Of a stretch of 58,123 nucleotides of DNA, positions 31,131-39,285 are shown piece after piece. Origin of the DNA: Phocaeicola coprocola DSM 17136. Lineage in GTDB: Bacteria > Bacteroidota > Bacteroidia > Bacteroidales > Bacteroidaceae. How positions within the stretch are numbered: the first letter of the stretch is position 1; every line of letters begins with the position of its first letter. The stretch is from the NCBI RefSeq assembly GCF_000154845.1, contig NZ_DS981460.1:137965-196087 (forward strand), given 5' to 3'. The notes under the pieces are model-generated. The model worked only from the letters and a program-made list of their open reading frames with translations, ran no database searches and had not been told where the DNA came from. The translations under genes were made by a program, and so were the position numbers.

Positions 31131-32966
31131 TTATTTATTGTCATCAGAAATAACAGTTACCCCCAATTCCTCCAGTTCAATTACAGCTGTCGATGCATTA
31201 GGAGTAGTTGCCTCAATCTTTATATACCGTGCCTGTTTACTCTGAGGAAGTGCCACTGTTTGAGGTAATGGATTATGCATAATATTGCTAAACTCTCCGT
31301 TTGATATAACTTCCTGCCAGTCTGTTCCATTCAAACTAATGTAGAGTTTATAATGATATGCCATAGTAGGTTTAGCCTCTTCGTTCAAAGGAGCATAAGT
31401 AAAAGCTTTTACCGTAACAGTTTTGCCAAAATCAACTGTTAAAGGAGAAACCGATATTTTTTTCCAAGAATCTCTAGAAAGATTATTCCAAGTAGTCAGT
31501 TGCTCCTCATCAATCAAAGGCTGTGCATAATAAGCAGCTACATTCATAATATTCGCATCCAAACGAGTAGATTCTATACATATTCTGAGTGAATCCGTCA
31601 TAACTTCTGGAAAACGAAGCATTCGCTTGTACCCAATCGTAGTTCCTTTTCCTAATAACTGCCAGCTTCCATTTAACCACGCCTCAATTATAAAGTTTTC
31701 AACACGTTGTCCTTTTGAAATATCTTCCTGTAGCATTACCACGTTTACCGGAGTATTTTGGCGAACAGTATAAACATGTTTTTCACCTTGAGCAGCCTTC
31801 CAATACGTATTTCCATTTATCAGTTTATTGTCACAAAAGACCTGTTGACGATAAGCAGCAAATTCCTTTAAACGGCTGATATCTGCCTCATTTATCAGTC
31901 CACGACGGTCAGGAGGTATATTCAACAGTAATACAGAATTATAACCAACCGACCGAAAATAAATATCAGACAATTGTTTCAAGCTTTTTATTTTAGAGTT
32001 CTCCTCTTCATGCCAAAACCATCCCGGACGAATCGAAACATCAACTTCCGAAGGATACCAAAATAATTCTGTTGCATTCTCTAACATTTTACGGCTTCCC
32101 AGATCCGTTGCTGTTTCATAAACTCCAAGACGTTTATTATTTTCTTTTGAGCGCGCATAAATCCCTGGAGTCAAAACTGTCGCACTCCATTCAGTATCAC
32201 GACCAAGTCCTTTTTCATTACCAACCCAACGCACATCATCTCCCATAATAGCCATTACAGCTTTCGGCTGTAAACGTTGAATTGTTTTATAAAATGTATC
32301 CCAGTCATATTCCTGTTTCTTCCCATTAGGGCCTTCCCCATTTGCACCATCGAACCAAACTTCATGTACCTCGCCGTAATTGGTCAATAACTCTGTTAAT
32401 TGCGCAACAAAAAACTTATTATATTCTGGAGAGTTTCCATAACAAGAAGCATTACGATCCCATGGAGACAGATAAACTCCAAATTTCATTCCATATTTAC
32501 TACATGCATCACGAAGTTCACGCACAACATCTCCTTTACCATTTTTCCAAGGTGAAGATGCAACTGAATGTTTAGTTGTTTTAGTTGGCCACAAACAGAA
32601 TCCATCATGATGCTTCGCTGTAAGCAAAACCATCTTGAATCCACATTCTTTCAATGTACGTACCCATTGCTCAGCATCTAAATCAGTCGGATTAAACAAA
32701 GCTGGATCTTCCGTTCCATCTCCCCATTCTCTACCGGTAAAAGTATTAATACCAAAATGTAAAAAAGCAGTAAGTTCCATCTTCTGCCACTCTAACTGCT
32801 GCGAAGAAGGAATCAGACGTGCCGCCATAACAGCCTTTTGCTCTAAACTTTCATTACCAGAAAACTGCAAATGCTTAACAAAATAAGGAGTATTCCGCTG
32901 AGCTTGTCCTACAACTGATAATAAAGAGAGAAATAAGCACACAAGAAATTGATTAAGATTTTTCAT
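31131..32966 (-). CDS. GH29 alpha-L-fucosidase with discoidin-like C-terminus
   Basis: The 611-residue protein has a signal peptide (SVVGQA-QRN), a GH29 TIM barrel beginning FLHFGINTFTGREWGDG, with KHHDGFCLWPTKTTKHSV, GVYLSPWDRN and the nucleophile Asp206 in VWFDGANGEG. The C-terminal 130 residues resemble an F5/8 type C (discoidin, CBM32-like) module. The layout fits the GH29-B type, often specific for alpha-1,3/4-fucose on Lewis structures, but specificity is inferred. It is the first gene of the minus-strand GH29-GH2-GH33 block (gap to GH2 about 160 bp from the chosen start). Confidence 0.93.
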   Translation of the reverse strand: MKNLNQFLVCLFLSLLSVVGQAQRNTPYFVKHLQFSGNESLEQKAVMAARLIPSSQQLEWQKMELTAFLHFGINTFTGREWGDGTEDPALFNPTDLDAEQWVRTLKECGFKMVLLTAKHHDGFCLWPTKTTKHSVASSPWKNGKGDVVRELRDACSKYGMKFGVYLSPWDRNASCYGNSPEYNKFFVAQLTELLTNYGEVHEVWFDGANGEGPNGKKQEYDWDTFYKTIQRLQPKAVMAIMGDDVRWVGNEKGLGRDTEWSATVLTPGIYARSKENNKRLGVYETATDLGSRKMLENATELFWYPSEVDVSIRPGWFWHEEENSKIKSLKQLSDIYFRSVGYNSVLLLNIPPDRRGLINEADISRLKEFAAYRQQVFCDNKLINGNTYWKAAQGEKHVYTVRQNTPVNVVMLQEDISKGQRVENFIIEAWLNGSWQLLGKGTTIGYKRMLRFPEVMTDSLRICIESTRLDANIMNVAAYYAQPLIDEEQLTTWNNLSRDSWKKISVSPLTVDFGKTVTVKAFTYAPLNEEAKPTMAYHYKLYISLNGTDWQEVISNGEFSNIMHNPLPQTVALPQSKQARYIKIEATTPNASTAVIELEELGVTVISDDNK

Positions 32967-33196
32967 CTAGTTTTAATTTATCAGATTAGTATTAGTTTTT
33001 TTACTGCTACTTGTTTTTTAATCTTAGCTAAACAATAACTTTAGGTTTCCTGCGTAAATTTAACATAATGTCTGATAATATCACTTATTTATACCAATAA
33101 ATATTTAATAAATTTTCATTTTATGAAATCAAAGTTGTTTAGTAGCCGTAATACACATTAGGATATGTCAATATACTAATAAAAAATAAGTTTTTG

Positions 33197-33204
33197 TATC
33201 TTTG
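33197..33204 (+). promoter_or_regulatory. -7 box for the zinc-type binding protein
   Basis: TATCTTTG matches TAnnTTTG, 30 bp before the ATG. No good -33 element is visible. The 267-bp divergent gap (32967-33233) shows no other feature I can support. Confidence 0.5.
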
Positions 33205-33233
33205 TCAAAACTTAAATTATTGATAATAATTTT

Positions 33234-34091
33234 ATGAAAAAATATATCATTCTTCTTTTAAACCTTTTGTTGCTGGCTGCATGTGGCAGTCAACAACAAA
33301 AGTCTCAGCCAATGACCCTAACGGTAAGCATTGAACCACTCCGTTATTTTACGGAAATTATAGCAGGAGATAAATTTCAGGTAATCAGTATGGTTCCCGA
33401 AGGAAGCAATCCAGAGACATACGACCCTACCCCACAACAACTGGTCACTTTAAACAAAAGTTGTGCCTTCCTGCGTATCGGTTACATTGGATTCGAACAA
33501 GCTTGGGCTGAAAAATTACAAAGCAATGCTCCGGAAGTTAAATTCTTTGATATGTCGGAAGGTATCGAACTGATACGGGAAGACGAAGTCCACCACGGAA
33601 ATCATTCACATTCCGGAGGAGTAGAACCGCATGTATGGAATTCTACTCAAAATGCCTATATCATAGCCGAAAACATCTTTCATACTCTCTGTAAACTAGA
33701 TTCAGCAAATATTTCTTATTACAAAGAAAACCTTGCAAAACTAGAATCAGAGATAGAACGCACAGACCGCGAAATCCGGGCTTACTTACAGAATACAACA
33801 TGTGCTTTTCTTATCTACCATCCTGCACTTTCATATTTTGCACGCGATTACGGGTTAGAGCAAATCAGTATAGAAGAAGGAGGAAAAGAACCTTCACCCG
33901 CACATTTACAGGCACTTATCCGACGGTGTAAAGAAAGACACGTTCGGGTAGTCTTTGTGCAGAAAGAGTTTGATAGCCGCAATGCAGAGATCATTGCCCG
34001 GGAAGCAGGTGTAAAAATTGTTTCCATTAACCCTTTAAGCTACAAATGGAGTGAAGAAATGATAGCTGTTGCCAAAGCATTAAGCGAATAA
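33234..34091 (+). CDS. Zinc/manganese ABC transporter substrate-binding lipoprotein (ZnuA-like)
   Basis: The protein of 285 residues is a cluster A-I metal-binding protein that captures Zn2+ or Mn2+ in the periplasm. It has a lipoprotein signal (LLAAC, Cys17), SIEPLRYFTEIIAGD near the N-terminus, a short His-rich loop (HHGNHSHSGG), EPHVWNS (ligand His), YHPALSYFARDYGL and EEGGKEPSPAHL. The His-rich loop favours zinc. Its ATPase partner follows 4 bp later. The permease expected in such operons is absent here. Confidence 0.88.
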   Translation: MKKYIILLLNLLLLAACGSQQQKSQPMTLTVSIEPLRYFTEIIAGDKFQVISMVPEGSNPETYDPTPQQLVTLNKSCAFLRIGYIGFEQAWAEKLQSNAPEVKFFDMSEGIELIREDEVHHGNHSHSGGVEPHVWNSTQNAYIIAENIFHTLCKLDSANISYYKENLAKLESEIERTDREIRAYLQNTTCAFLIYHPALSYFARDYGLEQISIEEGGKEPSPAHLQALIRRCKERHVRVVFVQKEFDSRNAEIIAREAGVKIVSINPLSYKWSEEMIAVAKALSE

Positions 34092-34095
34092 ACTT

Positions 34096-34863
34096 ATGAC
34101 TAAACAATCCATTATACAGTTAAATCATATCTGCGCAGCATACGAGCGCAAAAAAGTACTGGAAGATATTAATCTGACTGTGTACGAGAAAGATTTTCTT
34201 GGAGTAATCGGACCGAATGGAGGAGGAAAAACAACACTGATAAAAATCATTTTGGGATTGTTACATCCCATTTCGGGGGATATTCGGTTTTACCATGAAG
34301 GAAAAGAAGTTCAGGAAATCAGCATGGGATATCTGCCACAATACAGTTCTATCGACAAAAAATTTCCTATATCTGTATATGATGTGGTACTGTCTGGACT
34401 AAACAGACAAAAAGCATTATTGCGCTCTTTTACAGCACAACAGCACGAACAAGTAAAAAATGTTATAGCCCGTATGGGACTGGAAGGACTTGAAAAGAGA
34501 GCCATCGGGGAACTAAGTGGCGGACAGTTGCAACGTGCACTATTAGGCCGGGCATTAGTTTCTGATCCTCAAGTCGTAATACTGGATGAACCCAATACTT
34601 ATATCGACAAACGTTTCGAAGCAAAACTTTATTCACTCCTTGAAGAAATCAATAAAGAACGTGCTATCATTTTGGTAAGTCATGACATCGGTACCGTATT
34701 GCAAAATGTAAAATCGATAGCTTGTGTCAATGGTACGCTAGATTACCATCCTGATACTGAAATCCCCGCAGAATGGCTGGAAGAACACTTTGGCTGTCCG
34801 ATCGAATTATTAGGACATGGTGATTTACCTCACCGGGTGCTGAAATGCCATCACCACGACTGA
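34096..34863 (+). CDS. Metal ABC transporter ATPase (ZnuC-like)
   Basis: The 255-residue ATPase has Walker A GPNGGGKTT, Q-loop YLPQYSSIDKKFPIS as in metal-type ATPases, the signature LSGGQLQRALLGRAL, Walker B VVILDEPNTYID and the switch His in LVSHDIG. It should power zinc or manganese import with the binding protein encoded just upstream. The usual third gene, a membrane permease, does not follow: the next gene is a DUF2723 protein with its own promoter. The C-terminus ends in KCHHHD, a possible metal contact. Confidence 0.9.
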   Translation: MTKQSIIQLNHICAAYERKKVLEDINLTVYEKDFLGVIGPNGGGKTTLIKIILGLLHPISGDIRFYHEGKEVQEISMGYLPQYSSIDKKFPISVYDVVLSGLNRQKALLRSFTAQQHEQVKNVIARMGLEGLEKRAIGELSGGQLQRALLGRALVSDPQVVILDEPNTYIDKRFEAKLYSLLEEINKERAIILVSHDIGTVLQNVKSIACVNGTLDYHPDTEIPAEWLEEHFGCPIELLGHGDLPHRVLKCHHHD

Positions 34864-34997
34864 TTCAATAAAAAAGTATGACGATCTATGCAAAGGGTAT
34901 GAAAGCTGGCAACGAAGCCGATACCATATTCTTTTAAATCAATATGCTAAAAACCATGAAAATCGGTGTAATCTGTTATGAAAAAAAAGATTATCAC

Positions 34998-35005
34998 TAT
35001 CTTTG
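34998..35005 (+). promoter_or_regulatory. -7 box for the DUF2723 gene
   Basis: TATCTTTG is followed by GCGGAC, 38 bp before ATG 35043. A further in-frame ATG at 35022 lies only about 10 nt after the probable transcription start. Confidence 0.55.
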
Positions 35006-35042
35006 CGGACAATGAACTTTAATGAGAAATAAAACAACTCAC

Positions 35043-38000
35043 ATGAAACAGTACAATAAGATTAACAATCTGGTTGGATGGCTGGCATTTGTGATTGCAG
35101 CTTTTACTTATTGCTCTACCATAGAGCCGACCGCCAGTTTTTGGGATTGTCCCGAATTTATAACAACAGGATATAAACTGGAAGTTGGTCATCCCCCTGG
35201 CGCACCTTTCTTCATGCTTACAGCAAATCTTTTCAGTCAGTTTACAAGTGATCCGTCGCAAGTAGCTCGAATGGTGAACATTATGAGTGCACTGATGAGT
35301 GCTGCATGTATATTGTTCTTGTTCTGGAGCATTACTCATCTGGCAAAAAAGCTAATATGCCCGCGTGAAGAAGACATGACGACAGGACGCCTGATTGCTA
35401 TCATGGGATCAGGACTTGTAGGAGCTCTTGCTTACACATGGAGTGATACGTTCTGGTTCAGTGCCGTAGAAGGTGAAGTATATGCATACTCCAGCTTGTT
35501 CACAGCTCTGGTATTCTGGCTAATCCTGAAATGGGAAAACCGTGCACATGAAGCTCACAGCGACCGGTGGCTTATCCTGATAGCTTATCTGACAGGTCTC
35601 TCTATCGGAGTTCACTTGTTGAATCTGTTGTGTATTCCTGCTATTGTACTGGTATATTACTACAAGAAAAATCCGAATGCTAACCTCAAAGGCAGTCTGC
35701 TTGCCCTCATAGGTTCAATGGTACTTGTAGCAGCAGTATTATACGGTATTGTTCCAGGTATTGTAAAGGTAGGCGGATGGTTCGAGCTGCTGTTTGTCAA
35801 CGGTCTGGGATTCTCTTTCAACACTGGCTTGATTATCTATATCATAGTATTGGCAGCCAGCATTATATGGGGAGTATACGAAAGCTTTACCGTTCGCAGC
35901 CGCAAACTCATGAATATCTCATTCCTGACAACTGTCGGACTTGTGGGTATTCCTTTTTACGGACATGGCTGGAGCAGCGTGCTGATCGGTATCATCGTAT
36001 TGGCAATACTGGCTTTTTATCTGTTTGCCGATTTGCCTGAGAAATTACGTGTAAGTGCTCGTACGCTAAATACATTCCTATTAAGCCTGATGATGATTGT
36101 TGTAGGATATTCTTCATACGCAGTCATCGTAATCCGTTCATCGGCAAATACACCTATGGACCAGAACTCTCCAGAAGATATCTTCACACTGGGAGAATAT
36201 CTGGGACGTGAACAATATGGTACACGCCCATTGTTCTACGGTCAGACTTATGCTTCCAAAATAGCATTAAAGGAAGTAGACGGAGGCTGTACATACGACA
36301 TGACTGAAGGAACTCCGGTATACCAGCGTAAGGAAAAAGAACGCCCGGATGAAAAAGACAGTTATGAAGTTGTACGCAATAAAACGGAATACAAGTACGC
36401 TCAGAATATGCTTTTCCCACGCATGTGGAGTCCTGATCATGCCAAAGCTTATGAAGACTGGTTGGGAGGAGTAGAAGGACGACAAGTACCCTACGACCAA
36501 TGTGGAGAAATGCTAATGGTGAAGATTCCTACTCAATGGGATAACATTAAGTTCTTCTTTATTTATCAGTTGAACTATATGTACTGGCGTTATTTCATGT
36601 GGAATTTTGCCGGACGTCAAAATGATATACAGGGACAAGGTGAAATAGAACATGGTAACTGGATAACAGGTATATCGTTCATTGACAAGTACCTGGTAGG
36701 CGACCAGAGTTTACTGCCTTCTGAGTTGAAAAACAACAAAGGGCACAACGTATTCTATTGTCTTCCTTTGATACTCGGACTTATCGGTCTGTTCTGGCAA
36801 GCATATAAGGGAGAAAAAGGAATCCAGCAGTTCTGGGTTGTATTCTTCCTGTTCTTTATGACAGGTCTTGCCATTGTACTTTATCTGAATCAGACACCTC
36901 AGCAACCACGTGAACGTGACTATGCATACGCCGGTTCATTCTATGCATTTGCTATCTGGATAGGATTGGGAGTAGCTGCTATTGCCGAATGGCTGAATAA
37001 ACGTATGAGTGAAAAACCGGCAGCTATATTAGCTAGTGTAGTTTGTCTGCTCGTGCCTATACAAATGGTAAGTCAGACATGGGACGACCACGACCGTAGC
37101 GGACGTTATACATGTCGTGACTTTGGACAGAATTATCTGAGTACCGTACAAGATAAAGGAAACCCGATTATCTTTACAAATGGTGACAACGATACATTCC
37201 CGCTTTGGTACAATCAGGAAACCGAAGGATTCCGTACAGACGTACGTGTATGTAACCTCAGTTACCTGCAGACAGACTGGTACATCGACCAGATGCGCCG
37301 TCCGGCTTATGAATCACCTTCAGTTCCTATCAACTGGGAACGTATAGATTACGTACAGGGACATAACGAAGCTGTATATGTACGTCCGGAAGCCATGGAA
37401 ACCATCAATAATTATTATAAGCAAAATCCGGAAGAAGCTAAAAAGGAATTTGGAGATAATCCATACGAACTGAAAAATATCCTGAAATACTGGGTACGCT
37501 CTCCGAAGGAAGGCTTACAGATGATTCCAACAGACAGTCTTGTGATTAAACTGGACAAAGAGGCTATCAAACGTTCCGGTATGCTGGTTCCTGATTCTAT
37601 ACCAGACTACATGAGCATTTCACTCAAAGGTAAGCGTGTGTTATATAAGAGCGAACTGATGATGCTGGAAATGCTTGCCAATACAAACTGGGAACGCCCG
37701 ATGTACATGGCTATTACTGTAGGTGCAGACAATCACCTGAATCTGACAAACAATTTCTTGCAGGAAGGTCTTGCCTATCGTATTACTCCGTTTGACAATG
37801 CCAAACTGGGACGCCGCATTGACAGCGAGAAGATGTACGATAATCTGATGAACAAGTTCAAGTTTGGAGGAATTGACAATCCGGATATCTATCTAGACGA
37901 AACTGTACTCCGTATGTGTGATACTCACCGCCGCTTGTTTGTTCAGCTTGCCAGCCAGTTAATAAAGGAAGGCAAGAAAGACAAAGCACTGAAAGTGCTA

Positions 38001-38378
38001 GATTACTGTGAAAAGGTTATTCCAAGTACAACTGTACGTCACGACTATATATACAGCAGTTCTAAAGAAATGGCTGACAACTATATCCAGTTGGGACAAA
38101 CACAGAAAGCTGAAAATATCCTTGAGCAGCTGGCAAACAACTCAGTAGAATATGCAGCTTGGTATCTGAGCCTTGACAATGACCGTTTTGCCGGATCGTA
38201 TGAAGAATGCATGCGTCATTTCTACATTCTGGATGATGTATGTAAATCTTTATCGAATCTGAAAGATGCTAAAACAGGCAAAGAACCAGAATCGGCAGCC
38301 CACTATGCACAAAAGTTTGAACAATTATACCAATTGCTTGAAAGTCGTGTAGGTGGAACGCATCAGGAAAACAAATAA
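35043..38378 (+). CDS. DUF2723 (TMEM260-like) multi-pass membrane protein
   Basis: The protein of about 1110 residues begins with the family motif TIEPTASFWDCPEFI and GHPPGAPFFML, followed by some ten transmembrane helices over about residues 1-360 and more helices around 560-690. The C-terminal part is soluble, with helical repeat-like segments (DKALKVLDYCEKVIP, GQTQKAENILEQLAN) resembling TPRs. DUF2723 includes vertebrate TMEM260, an O-mannosyltransferase, so a GT-C-type glycosyltransferase is plausible, perhaps in protein O-glycosylation. ATG 35043 (MKQYNKINNLVGW) is preferred to 35022 because of the close promoter. A hairpin follows. Confidence 0.88.
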   Translation: MKQYNKINNLVGWLAFVIAAFTYCSTIEPTASFWDCPEFITTGYKLEVGHPPGAPFFMLTANLFSQFTSDPSQVARMVNIMSALMSAACILFLFWSITHLAKKLICPREEDMTTGRLIAIMGSGLVGALAYTWSDTFWFSAVEGEVYAYSSLFTALVFWLILKWENRAHEAHSDRWLILIAYLTGLSIGVHLLNLLCIPAIVLVYYYKKNPNANLKGSLLALIGSMVLVAAVLYGIVPGIVKVGGWFELLFVNGLGFSFNTGLIIYIIVLAASIIWGVYESFTVRSRKLMNISFLTTVGLVGIPFYGHGWSSVLIGIIVLAILAFYLFADLPEKLRVSARTLNTFLLSLMMIVVGYSSYAVIVIRSSANTPMDQNSPEDIFTLGEYLGREQYGTRPLFYGQTYASKIALKEVDGGCTYDMTEGTPVYQRKEKERPDEKDSYEVVRNKTEYKYAQNMLFPRMWSPDHAKAYEDWLGGVEGRQVPYDQCGEMLMVKIPTQWDNIKFFFIYQLNYMYWRYFMWNFAGRQNDIQGQGEIEHGNWITGISFIDKYLVGDQSLLPSELKNNKGHNVFYCLPLILGLIGLFWQAYKGEKGIQQFWVVFFLFFMTGLAIVLYLNQTPQQPRERDYAYAGSFYAFAIWIGLGVAAIAEWLNKRMSEKPAAILASVVCLLVPIQMVSQTWDDHDRSGRYTCRDFGQNYLSTVQDKGNPIIFTNGDNDTFPLWYNQETEGFRTDVRVCNLSYLQTDWYIDQMRRPAYESPSVPINWERIDYVQGHNEAVYVRPEAMETINNYYKQNPEEAKKEFGDNPYELKNILKYWVRSPKEGLQMIPTDSLVIKLDKEAIKRSGMLVPDSIPDYMSISLKGKRVLYKSELMMLEMLANTNWERPMYMAITVGADNHLNLTNNFLQEGLAYRITPFDNAKLGRRIDSEKMYDNLMNKFKFGGIDNPDIYLDETVLRMCDTHRRLFVQLASQLIKEGKKDKALKVLDYCEKVIPSTTVRHDYIYSSSKEMADNYIQLGQTQKAENILEQLANNSVEYAAWYLSLDNDRFAGSYEECMRHFYILDDVCKSLSNLKDAKTGKEPESAAHYAQKFEQLYQLLESRVGGTHQENK

Positions 38379-38406
38379 GATTATCATATAATCAATATAT
38401 AGAAAA

Positions 38407-38452
38407 CACAGAGGAACAAAACCTTGTAACCGAATAAACTTGTTCCTCTGTG
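38407..38452 (+). terminator. Terminator after the DUF2723 gene
   Basis: The 13-bp arms CACAGAGGAACAA and TTGTTCCTCTGTG, 20-base loop, are followed by ATTTTCTTTTTT. Confidence 0.7.
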
Positions 38453-38495
38453 ATTTTCTTTTTTCATCGCTAACTAACAAAGAGTTAATCGATTC

Positions 38496-39107
38496 ATGTT
38501 AATAGAACAACCTCCTCAAATCTTACGTATGCTATACCCCAGCGCTATGTGGCGTATGGATAAAAATGAAAAATCGGTTTATCTGACATTCGATGACGGC
38601 CCCATCCCCGAAATAACCCCATGGGTGCTCGACTTGCTGGACAAATATGGCATAAAAGCTACTTTCTTCATGGTCGGTGATAATGTACGCAAACACCCCG
38701 CTGAATTTCGTATGGTAGTAGAGCGCGGACACCGCATAGGAAATCATACATTCAATCATATCCGTGGATTTGAGTTTCTCAGCAAAAATTACCTCGCTAA
38801 TACAGACAAGGCAAACGAATATCTCCACACAGATTTATTCCGTCCGCCACACGGACACATGCGATGGCTTCAATACATGGTATTAAAGAAAAAATACCGC
38901 ATCGTAATGTGGGATCTGGTAACCCGCGATTATAGCAAGCATTTAAACGGACCACAAGTATTCGAAATAGTAAAACGCTATGTTCGCAACGGTTCCATTA
39001 TCACCTTCCACGATTCAATTAAATCAGAACCACGCATGAAGTATGCTCTTCCCCGGTCTATAGAATGGCTGCTGGAACAAGGGTATACGTTTAAAGTATT
39101 CGACTAA
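38496..39107 (+). CDS. Polysaccharide deacetylase (NodB/CE4)
   Basis: The 203-residue CE4 domain protein has motif 1 TFDDGP (Asp33, Asp34), metal-binding motif 2 HRIGNHTFNH, motif 3 FRPPHGHMRW, motif 4 WDLVTRDYS and motif 5 IITFHDS. All core residues are present, so a metal-dependent de-N-acetylase acting on peptidoglycan or polysaccharide is likely. There is no obvious signal peptide: it starts MLIEQPPQILRML. Location and substrate are therefore open. It is flanked by terminators and stands alone. Confidence 0.9.
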   Translation: MLIEQPPQILRMLYPSAMWRMDKNEKSVYLTFDDGPIPEITPWVLDLLDKYGIKATFFMVGDNVRKHPAEFRMVVERGHRIGNHTFNHIRGFEFLSKNYLANTDKANEYLHTDLFRPPHGHMRWLQYMVLKKKYRIVMWDLVTRDYSKHLNGPQVFEIVKRYVRNGSIITFHDSIKSEPRMKYALPRSIEWLLEQGYTFKVFD

Positions 39108-39144
39108 AAACAGCATAATACCAACTTTTAGGTATTGCTGTTTT
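39107..39144 (+). terminator. Terminator after the deacetylase
   Basis: AAAACAGCA-ATACC pairs with GGTATTGCTGTTTT, with a two-base bulge on the left arm and an 8-base loop. It overlaps the stop codon. Confidence 0.6.
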
Positions 39145-39190
39145 AGTTATATCTGAGATTTTCAGCCAGACAAATACCAAATTTTTGCGA

Positions 39191-39221
39191 TTGATTCTTT
39201 TTTCCTGCCTGAATAACTTTG
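39191..39221 (+). promoter_or_regulatory. xusA operon promoter
   Basis: TTGA (39191-39194) and TAACTTTG (39214-39221) are 19 bp apart. A tandem AGGTATAA repeat (39248-39263 region) lies in the leader and might bind a regulator; no clear Fur box was seen. Confidence 0.6.
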
Positions 39222-39285
39222 CACCATCGAATAAAATGGTTTTTAAAAGGTATAACAGGTATAATTTTTAAGGAAAAAAGAATTA

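Noticed and set aside
39222..39285. Fur box in the xus leader
   Set aside because: No 19-bp Fur-like dyad could be made out; only the tandem AGGTATAA was visible.
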